Source of the DNA: Lentisphaerota bacterium
Lineage (GTDB): Bacteria > Verrucomicrobiota > Lentisphaeria > Victivallales > Victivallaceae
DNA: 50,453 nucleotides
Assembly (NCBI GenBank): GCA_015061575.1
Contig: SUWF01000022.1
Span: 1 to 50,453, forward strand
Direction of reading: 5' to 3'
A model generated the notes under the pieces. The model was not told the DNA's origin and searched no databases. It was given only the letters and a program-made list of their open reading frames with translations. Within the stretch, counting starts at the first letter, position 1, and every line of letters begins with the position of its first letter. Positions 26,738 through 35,331 of the stretch are shown in pieces. The position numbers and the translations under genes were made by a program.

Positions 26738-27871
26738 ATGAAACAGCGCCGCAACAGCACCGCCCGTTTGAAAGGCATTTTATTTGTCCATCAAACAATC
26801 AGCCGCAAGGATTTGATCAAGCTTTCCAAGCTCAATCCCCGGACGGTCAGCCGCTGTATGGATACGCTCATGCAGCAGGGACTTATTGAAGTATCCCGCA
26901 AGATAATATCCCGCGGCCAGCCGCAGATACACTATACGCTGCGCACCGGTGAAGCCAGCTTTTATTTTTTGATCCTTTCGGTGCTGGATTCGCAACTGTA
27001 TGTGCTGCTGTGCGATAATCTGGGGTTCCCGATTTCCATGCAGCGGCAGGAAATCAAAAGCCGGGAAAAGAAGAAAGTGCTGCCCAATCTGCTCTTTTCC
27101 GCAGTCCGGAAAGTCACTGATTCCCTGAATGATCAGGGCAAAAAAATCTATTCCATTGCGGTGAATCTGGCTGACGGGAATATCTATTCGGCCCAATTCA
27201 AGAACAAGCTGATCAATATGCTTTTGCCATACTGCAGCCACGATGCGATTTGCGGTTATTGCGATGAGTTTCTGCTGTCGCAATATGCGATCAACAATTA
27301 TCTGCCCGGACGGGTCCTGGGGTTGGTGCATAAAAACAATACCTGGCAGCATGTGGTGATCAACGGCTATTTGAATGATCCGGCGACGGTCTTGAAGGTC
27401 AATAAAAGGCTGGATACGGTCACGGATTTCAGCCGGGATCACAGTTTGCTGCAAATACTGGACTTCGAGGAATTTGTCAAACATTTGTACGAAAAGTATT
27501 ATTTGAGTCTGAAAAAGATCAATACTTTCTGCTATTCGGAAGTTTATATCCGGGCGCTCAACGGCGATCCGCAAGCTTGGGATATTTTGGAAGATTACGC
27601 TGTATTGCTGGGCAAAAGCATCATCTTTCTGAACCGGAAAATGCATTTTGACAATATCGTGCTTATGCACTCCCGGCCGATCATTATTGAAAAAGTCCGG
27701 CAGGTACTCGCCCAAGCGGCGGCACCGGGGGAAGATATACCGTTTATAACGGCCAATTTTTCCTCCAATGAGCTGCTGTATGTACCCTCGGGGTATTTGC
27801 GCCGGGAATTATTTTCGTTTGAACACGGCAAATTTTTGCCTGATTTGCAAAATAAAAACAATCAACTATAA
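26738..27871 (+). CDS. ROK-family-like transcriptional regulator, kinase motifs lost
   Basis: A 377-residue protein. Residues about 5-65 form a winged helix-turn-helix of the NagC/XylR type (ILFVHQTISRKDLIKLSKLNPRTVSRCMDTLMQQGLIE). The remainder has the length and layout of a ROK domain, with VLGLVHKNNTWQHVVINGYL at the place of the usual GxGxGxxxxG-type stretch. The ROK zinc motif CxCGxxGC and an obvious ATP loop are absent, so it likely senses a sugar without phosphorylating it. The frame is open back into the MFS gene (26615), but AAAGG upstream of ATG 26738 and the 14-base gap decide the start. It is co-transcribed with the transporter and the glycan genes it probably controls. Confidence 0.65.
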   Translation: MKQRRNSTARLKGILFVHQTISRKDLIKLSKLNPRTVSRCMDTLMQQGLIEVSRKIISRGQPQIHYTLRTGEASFYFLILSVLDSQLYVLLCDNLGFPISMQRQEIKSREKKKVLPNLLFSAVRKVTDSLNDQGKKIYSIAVNLADGNIYSAQFKNKLINMLLPYCSHDAICGYCDEFLLSQYAINNYLPGRVLGLVHKNNTWQHVVINGYLNDPATVLKVNKRLDTVTDFSRDHSLLQILDFEEFVKHLYEKYYLSLKKINTFCYSEVYIRALNGDPQAWDILEDYAVLLGKSIIFLNRKMHFDNIVLMHSRPIIIEKVRQVLAQAAAPGEDIPFITANFSSNELLYVPSGYLRRELFSFEHGKFLPDLQNKNNQL

Positions 27872-27892
27872 CCAATAAAGAGGAGAGAAATC

Positions 27893-28585
27893 ATGAACCG
27901 AATCCCCCGTTCACTGTCCCGCAAAAGCAGCCGTCAGTTTACGCTGATCGAGCTGCTGGTCGTAATTGCCATTATTGCCATTCTGGCGGCGATGCTGCTG
28001 CCGGCACTGTCGGCTGCCCGGGAACGGGCCAGAAGTGCCAACTGTGTAAGCAATCTCAAAAACATCGGTCTGGCAGTCACTATCTACAGCGACAGAGCCA
28101 ACGGCGAAATGTACAGTTTTGCTGCCGCCAGCGCATCCGGCGGATTCTGGAACTATAATTTGCAGGAAAGTAACTGCGTTCCCGGCAAAGAAACCGATGT
28201 GCAGAAAACTTTTTTCTGCCCCAGCAGCCAGCCCAAATCGTCTTCGCTGCTTTTCACCTACGGCATGTTCTGTACACCTGTCTACAAGCCGATCTATTTG
28301 TATAAGATCGAAGAACCCTCCAATCACTTTATGGTGGCGGATTCTTACAAGACGGATATTTCCAGTCCCTACTACCGCATGGGAGCAGCCCAATCGGGCT
28401 CCGAAGCCAGTCCCTATCTGGTACACGGTCAGCTGTGCAATATGCTTTTTGTGGACTGCCATGTGGAATCGGTCAACAAAACCAAGCTCAAAGAAATACC
28501 TTTTGTGGAAAAGAACGTTATCAACCCCTATAAATATATGTTCACAAATTATGTGGATGCTTCCGGCCAGAAGCAGACTCTGTAA
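27893..28585 (+). CDS. Prepilin-like protein (type II secretion pseudopilin N-terminus)
   Basis: A 230-residue protein with a basic leader ending in Gln16, then [17 protein letters not shown]: the cut before Phe and Glu at +5 are those of class III (type IV pilin) signals. The C-terminal globular part contains Cys residues and the stretch [15 protein letters not shown], a variant of the H-x9-DG motif of planctomycete/lentisphaeran pseudopilins. AGGAG 7 bases upstream gives a strong ribosome binding site. It sits 21 bases after the ROK regulator and 27 before a stand-alone carbohydrate-binding-like module. The role is unknown; a surface fibre or periplasmic scaffold is one possibility. Confidence 0.8.
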   Translation: MNRIPRSLSRKSSRQFTLIELLVVIAIIAILAAMLLPALSAARERARSANCVSNLKNIGLAVTIYSDRANGEMYSFAAASASGGFWNYNLQESNCVPGKETDVQKTFFCPSSQPKSSSLLFTYGMFCTPVYKPIYLYKIEEPSNHFMVADSYKTDISSPYYRMGAAQSGSEASPYLVHGQLCNMLFVDCHVESVNKTKLKEIPFVEKNVINPYKYMFTNYVDASGQKQTL

Positions 28586-28612
28586 CCCGGCAGCAAAGAA
28601 AGGTCTTTATTT

Positions 28613-29131
28613 ATGAAAAAGATATTGATGACTGTTTTGGCCTCAGTTGGCCTGTGCAGCATATTGAGTGCCGCCCCCCGGCTTTACAATACCAACTTTG
28701 AAGTTCCCGGTCAGGGCTGGAAGTATACCAAAGAATACTCCATTGCTGACAATGCCGGGATCAACAACTCCAAAGCGCTTTATGTCAAACGTGAACAATC
28801 AACCAAAGCCGATGGTTGGGCATGGCAGTTTACCAGAATCGAAGGCGGTAAAAAATACCAGATCAGCTGCCAGATCAAAGCCCTGATCACTAAAAAAGGC
28901 AAATACAAAGTCGGTGCCGGTTTCATCCTGACCTTGCGTCAGGATCGCAAGATCGTCAAAACACTCTACCCCGTGTGCTGCTATGAATCGACAAACGGCG
29001 AATGGAAACTGATCAAATACACCTTTACTGCGCCGGAAAATGTCAACAGCTGCCAGCTGCATATCGGACTGTATGGCGGCTTCCTCGGTGAAGCCTGGTT
29101 CGATGATGTGAAGATCGAAGAACTTCCCTAA
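28613..29131 (+). CDS. Stand-alone secreted carbohydrate-binding-like module
   Basis: A 172-residue protein with a signal peptide (1-20, ending SAAPR) and one jelly-roll-like domain of CBM4/CBM9-like appearance. The core YKVGAGFILTLRQD and the ending GGFLGEAWFDDVKIEELP recur in the N-terminal domains of the next two proteins (29143 and 31126). No catalytic domain follows. AAAGG lies about 10 bases upstream of ATG, and the next gene starts 11 bases after the stop. Likely a secreted glycan-binding protein; ligand unknown. Confidence 0.65.
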   Translation: MKKILMTVLASVGLCSILSAAPRLYNTNFEVPGQGWKYTKEYSIADNAGINNSKALYVKREQSTKADGWAWQFTRIEGGKKYQISCQIKALITKKGKYKVGAGFILTLRQDRKIVKTLYPVCCYESTNGEWKLIKYTFTAPENVNSCQLHIGLYGGFLGEAWFDDVKIEELP

Positions 29132-29142
29132 CGGAGAGTACA

Positions 29143-31107
29143 ATGAAAAAATCATATTTTCTGGCGGCCTTGCTGACCGCCGGCCAGCTTGCTGGCGCCG
29201 TATCGCTGGTAAATTCCAATTTTGAAGACGCCGATCGGGGCTGGAAATTTCCGGCCGGATACTCCATTGAACCGCTGGCCGGACGCAATTCCAGCCGGGG
29301 ACTGTATGTAAAGCGCACATCGGCGGATAAAATCTCCGGCTGGGCCCGGCAATACATAAATCTGGAACCCGGCAAATCCTATCGGGTAAGCTGCTATGCC
29401 AAGGCCCAAATCACCCAAAAGGGCAAATACAAAGTCGGCGCCAGTTTTGTTTTGTCATTCGGCAACGGCAAAAAAGTCATCGGCAAAATCTACAACAACG
29501 GTTTGATCGAATCAAGCAACGGCAAATGGGTCCGCCTGGAGCGGGAATTTACCACCCCGCCGGAAATGAAAACCTGTCTGCTGGAAGTCGGCCTTTACAA
29601 CGGTTTTCTCGGCGAAGCGTGGTTCGACGATATAAATATTGAACTCAATGACCAGCATTTTGTCTATACAGTCACCCCGGGCAACCGGCTGATATTTGCG
29701 GATGATCCGCAAGTGACTGCTGCTGCAGTGCGTACCGGCCAAGCGCTGGAGCCGGGAACCAGCGCAATCATGACCGTAAAAGGCAAAGATTTCAGCAGCT
29801 CTGCCGCCGGCAAACTTACCAACGGTCAGGTTGTTTTGACCTTCAAAAATCTGCAAAAAGGCCCCGCCGATGCGCATTTGCAGCTGCTGGCGCCCGATGG
29901 GCAGACGCTGCTGGCCGAAGAACGCTTCAAAGTCACGATCGTGGAGAGTGCCAAAACTTTCAAAGGTACTTTTGTTGACCGTCACGGCAACTTGATAGTC
30001 GATGGCAAACCGTTCATGCCGCTGGGCTTTTACATCGGTCAGATGAGCAAAGAAGAGATCGATATGATCTCCGCAGCCAACTTCAATACGCTTTTATCCT
30101 ACGGCAGCATGTATTTGCGTTTTAATTACGGCAAGCCGGGCAATCCTCCGGCGCTGGCCAAGACGCTGGAAGTCATGGATTACTGCCATCAGAAAAATAT
30201 AAAACTCGTTTTCAGCGTAAGCAATGTCAGCAACAGCGGTGCTTATGCTATCAAAAACTGGTATGGCGCCGAAGGCCCCGAAAACGTCATGCGTTCAGCA
30301 ATCAAAAATCTGGGTCCGCATCCGGCATTGCTGGCGTGGTATATTGCTGATGAACCGCCCGCTACACTCAGAGAATATCTTACCCGGCGGCGGGAATTGA
30401 TCAATACATTGGATCCGCAGCATCCGACTTTTATGGTTTCCATGCACTTCAACGAGCTTTACAACTTTGCCGGAGTCAGCGATATCGGCGGCGTGGATCC
30501 CTATCCGATCGTCAACCGCGCGCAAGATATGTACGATGTGCGCCACGCTGCGGTGCAGTCGCAAAAACTCGGCAAGCCGTTCTGGGGCGTGATTCAGTGC
30601 TTTAATCAGGCGTATTACACCAAAACCACGCCCGAAAATCATCATAAATACTGGCATGAAGTACACCGGGATCCTTCGGCAGAAGAAATGCGTTCCATGT
30701 GCTTCCAGCTGGCTCAATTCGGTGCCAAAGGCTTCATTTTCTATTATTGGAACTGCATAAAAGATTACGAAAACCGCAGTAAAGATCCGGAATATTTCCG
30801 GAAAGCCTTTGAGCGCATGAAATCTGTATCCGCAGCCATGCGCACTCTGGAGCCTTACATCATGTCGGTACATGGCATAGAAACTCTGGCGCTGCAGAAA
30901 GTCAGCGGCAAGGTGATAGCTACTTTGCATAAAAACAATGACGGCAAACGTTGTGTGCTTATCACCGCCGAAGGTCCCGGCAAGGCGGCTGCTGAATTGC
31001 AGCTGCCGGGCAAATTCAAATCGCTTTTCAACAAAACGTTTTTTCAGGACGGCAAATATATCTTTAAGGCCAACAACATTGCCTCGGATATGCTGTTGGA
31101 AGAGTAA
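29143..31107 (+). CDS. Secreted carbohydrate-binding-like module fused to GH-A-type TIM barrel
   Basis: A 654-residue protein: signal peptide (1-20), binding-like module (about 21-170, ending GFLGEAWFDDINIE), a linker beta-domain (about 170-275), then a TIM barrel starting at GTFVDRHGNLIVDGKPFMPLGFYIGQ. The barrel has HPALLAWYIADEPP with Glu404 as the likely acid/base, GGVDPYPI, FWGVIQCFNQAYY and AQFGAKGFIFYYWN, the pattern of clan GH-A (GH2/GH5/GH42-like) barrels. A C-terminal small beta-domain closes the protein. GGAGAG upstream gives a good start. It is a paralogue of the next gene. Substrate unknown. Confidence 0.7.
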   Translation: MKKSYFLAALLTAGQLAGAVSLVNSNFEDADRGWKFPAGYSIEPLAGRNSSRGLYVKRTSADKISGWARQYINLEPGKSYRVSCYAKAQITQKGKYKVGASFVLSFGNGKKVIGKIYNNGLIESSNGKWVRLEREFTTPPEMKTCLLEVGLYNGFLGEAWFDDINIELNDQHFVYTVTPGNRLIFADDPQVTAAAVRTGQALEPGTSAIMTVKGKDFSSSAAGKLTNGQVVLTFKNLQKGPADAHLQLLAPDGQTLLAEERFKVTIVESAKTFKGTFVDRHGNLIVDGKPFMPLGFYIGQMSKEEIDMISAANFNTLLSYGSMYLRFNYGKPGNPPALAKTLEVMDYCHQKNIKLVFSVSNVSNSGAYAIKNWYGAEGPENVMRSAIKNLGPHPALLAWYIADEPPATLREYLTRRRELINTLDPQHPTFMVSMHFNELYNFAGVSDIGGVDPYPIVNRAQDMYDVRHAAVQSQKLGKPFWGVIQCFNQAYYTKTTPENHHKYWHEVHRDPSAEEMRSMCFQLAQFGAKGFIFYYWNCIKDYENRSKDPEYFRKAFERMKSVSAAMRTLEPYIMSVHGIETLALQKVSGKVIATLHKNNDGKRCVLITAEGPGKAAAELQLPGKFKSLFNKTFFQDGKYIFKANNIASDMLLEE

Positions 31108-31125
31108 AAAAGGATGCTTACACTT

Positions 31126-33138
31126 ATGAAATATATAAAAACAGTGCTGATTTTATCAGTGATCGCTATTTTCAATATCCAGGGTGAAGATATGGCTTTG
31201 AAATTGCAAAATCTGAATTTTGACCAAGGTAAAAAGTATTGGAACGTGCCCGATGATTTCCAGCTCATCCGCAACGGCGGGCGCAATGGCACGGCAGCGT
31301 TGTATATCAAACGCGACCAGGTAACTTTGCCCAGCAAACCCAATAAGCCAGTGACCCGCAAGGTGCGGTTTGAGCATGGCAAACAATACAAGATGAGTGC
31401 CTGGATAAAAGCCAATATTTCTCAGCGGGGCAAATACCGGACGGCGGCCTCTTTTTCACTGCATTTTTACGATAAAAATGACAAGATCATACATAATGTT
31501 TATCCGATCGGAGTAATGGAAACTACAGACTGGACCCGGGTGGAAAAGGTATTTACCATGTATCCGGGCAGTGAATATTGCGAAATCCACATGGATTTGT
31601 TTCACAATTACCTCGGTGAAGTCTGGTTCGACTCGCTGCAGATCGAAGAATATGACCGCAACTATGTGTATTTGATCGCCCCCGCTCCGCTGGTGCTGGA
31701 TGCTGCGGCACCAGAGATGCTGGCCGGGGCTATGAACAGTTGCGATAACTTACCGGAAGATCTGATCGTCAAGGTCGATTTGCGTCAGCATGACCGGAGT
31801 GTGGCCACGACAGAAAGTTCCCTGCGTAATCGGATGTGCAAGGTTAAATTTCCCTCCCAGGCTCCGGGCAATTATCAGGTGCATTTGGAATTGCTCAATA
31901 AATCCCGTCAAGTGCTGGCCTCCAGCCAGTCAGCAGTAGTTATTTCCAACCAACGCCCGGCGGTGCAGATCGGGCTTGACCGCATATTGCGGGTCAACGG
32001 CAAAAAATTTATGGTGCTGGGTATGTATGTGGGCCAGGCGCCCGATAATGAACTTGCCATGCTGCAGGAGGCAGGGTTTAACACCATTATGCCTTACGGC
32101 AGTATGTCGCTGGATGAAAATTACCGCTTTGACGGCAAGGGCCGCGAAACGCCCCGCGACCGTTATACCGGCGACGAAAACAACACTGTCAGTTCCATTA
32201 CCAAAGTGTTGGATAATATTCACAAGCGCAATATCAAAGTGATCTTCAGCTTGCATAATATTTACGATTTTGCCCTTGAGCGGTTCAACATGAGCAAGTG
32301 GCAGGGTGCTTCCGGCAGCGAAAATATCGTTGCCAAAGTGTTGGAGTCGTTCAAAAATCATCCGTCAATACTGGCGTGGTATATTTGCGATGAAATGCCC
32401 GCATCGATGAGCGAAATGATCCGCAGCCGCCGGGAAGAACTCCTCCATCTGGACGGCAATCACCCGAGCTGGTCGGTAACAATGCACTTTACTGAACTGC
32501 AGCATTTTCTCAATACTACCGACATCATGGGTACCGATGCTTATCCCCTGCTGAACAAAGATCACGATTTGAGCCCGTTGGAATTTGCCGGGCAGATGAT
32601 CCGGCGTTTGAATGTGCCGCATTTTCTGGTGGGTCAGGGGTTCAGCTGGGCCTACTACGAACCGGTGGAAAAATTAGGCGATATTGAAAACTGGAAAAGA
32701 TTCCGCACCCCCACGGAACAGGAAATGCGCAGTATGTGTCTGTCGCAAGCCATCGATGGAGCGACCGGATTCATATATTACTATTTCCCGTGCGTGACCA
32801 ATCCGAATATACCTGTACCCAACTATCGGGAAAATATGCTTAAATCGTTCAAAGGAGTCAATACAGCCTTGAAAAAGATCGAAAACTGGATCTTGAGCGG
32901 CAACGAAATAAAACTTTTGGACGTAAAATCGCTTAAAGGCCGGGTGCGGGCCGCCGTTATGACCGACGATGCTCAACGCCGCTGCGTGCTGGTCGTGGGC
33001 GGAGCTTTGGGCAATACAGCGGAGTTTGAACTGGATGGCCAATTTGAATCCATGTATGGTCTGTGCAAAAAAGTCAACAATAAATGGATCTTCACTTGCG
33101 ACGGTATAAATTCAGATATTCTTATCGAAAAGAAATAA
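31126..33138 (+). CDS. Secreted carbohydrate-binding-like module fused to GH-A-type TIM barrel (paralogue)
   Basis: A 670-residue protein with the same architecture as its upstream neighbour: signal peptide (MKYIKTVLILSVIAIF..), module ending LGEVWFDSLQIEEYD, linker domain, and a barrel beginning LDRILRVNGKKFMVLGMYVGQ. Key stretch HPSILAWYICDEMP (Glu423 likely acid/base), then MGTDAYPL and GATGFIYYYFPC. An ATG four codons earlier (31114) overlaps the GG of the ribosome binding site and is less likely. The tandem pair probably arose by duplication, and divergence at the barrel suggests related but different substrates. Confidence 0.7.
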   Translation: MKYIKTVLILSVIAIFNIQGEDMALKLQNLNFDQGKKYWNVPDDFQLIRNGGRNGTAALYIKRDQVTLPSKPNKPVTRKVRFEHGKQYKMSAWIKANISQRGKYRTAASFSLHFYDKNDKIIHNVYPIGVMETTDWTRVEKVFTMYPGSEYCEIHMDLFHNYLGEVWFDSLQIEEYDRNYVYLIAPAPLVLDAAAPEMLAGAMNSCDNLPEDLIVKVDLRQHDRSVATTESSLRNRMCKVKFPSQAPGNYQVHLELLNKSRQVLASSQSAVVISNQRPAVQIGLDRILRVNGKKFMVLGMYVGQAPDNELAMLQEAGFNTIMPYGSMSLDENYRFDGKGRETPRDRYTGDENNTVSSITKVLDNIHKRNIKVIFSLHNIYDFALERFNMSKWQGASGSENIVAKVLESFKNHPSILAWYICDEMPASMSEMIRSRREELLHLDGNHPSWSVTMHFTELQHFLNTTDIMGTDAYPLLNKDHDLSPLEFAGQMIRRLNVPHFLVGQGFSWAYYEPVEKLGDIENWKRFRTPTEQEMRSMCLSQAIDGATGFIYYYFPCVTNPNIPVPNYRENMLKSFKGVNTALKKIENWILSGNEIKLLDVKSLKGRVRAAVMTDDAQRRCVLVVGGALGNTAEFELDGQFESMYGLCKKVNNKWIFTCDGINSDILIEKK

Positions 33139-33173
33139 AAGCAAATTTTACCGCTTTGAACGGAGTATAAATA

Positions 33174-34520
33174 ATGTCGAATAATGAAATTTTACAGTTC
33201 GGTATCGGCCATCAATCGATCGTGCCGCCGATGAAAATGGGTCTGGCCGGTTATTTCAATACCCGGATCTGGAACAACGTGCTGGACGATATATCAGTGC
33301 GGTGTGCCTTGTTGAAAAATGCTGATCAAACCGCCTTGATCGTACAGTTTGAACTTATTACCGTAACCGGTGAACTGCAAACCGCCATCAAGCTCGTGGC
33401 CGATAAATATCTGGATAAATACACCCTGATCGCCACTGCCACTCATTGCCACACGGCGCCGGAGCTGCGCATCGCCCGGGGCGGATATGACGAAAATTAT
33501 GTACCATTTGCCGCCGGAGCCTTTGAAAAAGCTCTGCAGCAGGCCATGAACTCGCTGGAACCTTGCTTGAGCATCAAGTCCGGCAAGGGTTTTTCCATGG
33601 ATCACTGCTTCAACCGCCGTTTCTGGATGCAAGACGGCACCGTTGTGACCAATCCGCCCAAATGCTCCAAAGATGTGGTGCGTCCGGAGGGCGAGATCGA
33701 CCCCGAAATCCCGCTGGTACTGCTGGAAAACAGCTCGACCAAACTGCTTCTGGCTTCGATCTGCAACCACGCCGATACCACCGGCGGCAACGATATATCC
33801 GGCGACTGGCCGGGCCACACAGCCAGAGCGTGCGAAAAATTTCTGGGCGGCAACGCCATGTGCATACCGCTGATCGGCTGTTCGGGCAACATCAATCACT
33901 TTGACATCAAAGATCCTTCCGAACAGGCCTCGGTGGAAGAAGCTGCCCGCATCGGTCAGGGTTACGCTGCCGCCGTGATCAAAGGTTTGGAAAAATTGCA
34001 GGATGAACCGTTGACCTTTGCCGGAGCAGCTCAGGCTTTTCACCTCAAGGGCCGGGAACTTTTCCCCGAAGAACTTGCTGAGGCTCAGGAAATATTAGCT
34101 AAATATCCGCCGGAAGATACCGCCAACAGCCAAACGGCACTCACGGCACGGGATTTTGCCGAAAAAAGCCCCAAAGTGTTGCGCTATTTTGCCGAAAACC
34201 TGCTCAAAGTGGCAGCCGCCAAAAAAGAATTTGACTTTGAAGTATCCGCCATCACGCTGGGCAATACCGTCATAATCGGCTTGCCCGCAGAACCTTTTGT
34301 GGAAATCGGGCTGGAGATCCGCAAAGAGATTTTCAGTTCCCATAATCAGGTGTTGTGTTCGATCATGAATAACGGCAGCGGCAGCGGGTACATACCCAAT
34401 TTGTGGAACTACCGCCGGGGCGGATATGAAAATACCCCCCGCTCCAACCCCTATTCGATACATGCGGCCACTGAACTTAAAAACATCTGCCGGCAATTAA
34501 AAGCGAGTCTGGAAAAATGA
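33174..34520 (+). CDS. Neutral/alkaline ceramidase N-terminal-domain-like hydrolase
   Basis: A 448-residue protein without signal peptide. It has the fold signature of the neutral/alkaline non-lysosomal ceramidase N-terminal domain: FGIGHQSIVPP, LIATATHCHTAPE (metal-binding His pair, residues about 89-101), ICNHADTTGGND, IPLIGCSGNINHF and ITLGNTVIIGLPAEPFVEIG. Many bacterial members of this fold act on small amides or sugars rather than ceramide, and the operon setting favours a glycan-derived substrate. GGAG precedes the ATG. Its stop overlaps the next start by four bases, so the isomerase-like gene is translationally coupled. Confidence 0.75.
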   Translation: MSNNEILQFGIGHQSIVPPMKMGLAGYFNTRIWNNVLDDISVRCALLKNADQTALIVQFELITVTGELQTAIKLVADKYLDKYTLIATATHCHTAPELRIARGGYDENYVPFAAGAFEKALQQAMNSLEPCLSIKSGKGFSMDHCFNRRFWMQDGTVVTNPPKCSKDVVRPEGEIDPEIPLVLLENSSTKLLLASICNHADTTGGNDISGDWPGHTARACEKFLGGNAMCIPLIGCSGNINHFDIKDPSEQASVEEAARIGQGYAAAVIKGLEKLQDEPLTFAGAAQAFHLKGRELFPEELAEAQEILAKYPPEDTANSQTALTARDFAEKSPKVLRYFAENLLKVAAAKKEFDFEVSAITLGNTVIIGLPAEPFVEIGLEIRKEIFSSHNQVLCSIMNNGSGSGYIPNLWNYRRGGYENTPRSNPYSIHAATELKNICRQLKASLEK

Positions 34521-35293
34521 AAAAAGAATTGATCCACTTTGTAGAATGGAAAAAAGTCCCGGAAGAAAAAGTCGAAGCCACCCTTGCAGATGTGGCCGGC
34601 TGGGGCGTAAAAAATATCGTAGCTCACCCGGTCTGGTTCCGTGACGGCCGGGAGCGTTATGTGGAAAAAATGGCCAAGCGTCTGGAACGATTCAACTTGC
34701 GAGCAACCGCCTGCCACGCTTTGTGGGGCGCTGGTAATGATATGATCCAGTTTGACGAAACAATGTGGAAAGAAATGATCCGCAAACATCTGGCTTTTCT
34801 GGATGAATTATCAGCAATCAACGTATCGACCTACACCATTCATCTGGGCTGGAGCCAGGATATGGATATTGCCCAAAGTTTTGATTCCGTGCGCCGCACC
34901 GTGGATGCACTGCTGCCCGGAGCGGAGAAAAATCATATCACGCTGGCGCTGGAAAACAGTGCCGAACCCGAAGCTATGATCCAAATTCTGGCCGATATCG
35001 TTGCCGGATACCGCAGCAAATTTGTCGGCATGTGCTTTGATGCCGGTCACGCCAACTGCTATCAGAACGGAGTGGAAAGAACTCTGGAAATCATGCGCAA
35101 AGATATTGTGACCTGCCACTTGCACGATAATTACGGCAGTTTTGATGACCACAATCCGCCCGGCGGCGGCAATCTGGATTGGCAGCGTCTTACAGCGTTG
35201 CTGGATTCGCTGGAGCGTCTGCACCATGCGGAAACCGAGTCCGGTGAGTGGGATCAACTTTCGTGGCAGAAGTTCTATTCTGCTACCTGCTGA
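34517..35293 (+). CDS. Sugar phosphate isomerase/epimerase-like TIM barrel
   Basis: A 258-residue protein of the xylose-isomerase-like/AP endonuclease 2 TIM-barrel superfamily. Strand and metal-site motifs: VAHPVWF, NVSTYTIHLG, ITLALENSAEP (metal-binding Glu), VGMCFDAGHANCY and DIVTCHLHDNYGSFDDHNPPGGGNLDW (Asp/His pair and the usual GxGxxDW ending). It is cytoplasmic and probably isomerises or epimerises a sugar taken up by the operon transporter. ATGA overlap with the ceramidase-like gene. Confidence 0.8.
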   Translation: MKKELIHFVEWKKVPEEKVEATLADVAGWGVKNIVAHPVWFRDGRERYVEKMAKRLERFNLRATACHALWGAGNDMIQFDETMWKEMIRKHLAFLDELSAINVSTYTIHLGWSQDMDIAQSFDSVRRTVDALLPGAEKNHITLALENSAEPEAMIQILADIVAGYRSKFVGMCFDAGHANCYQNGVERTLEIMRKDIVTCHLHDNYGSFDDHNPPGGGNLDWQRLTALLDSLERLHHAETESGEWDQLSWQKFYSATC

Positions 35294-35331
35294 ACTGTAA
35301 ACCGCGGCCGCTGATACCGGAGAAAAAGTTT

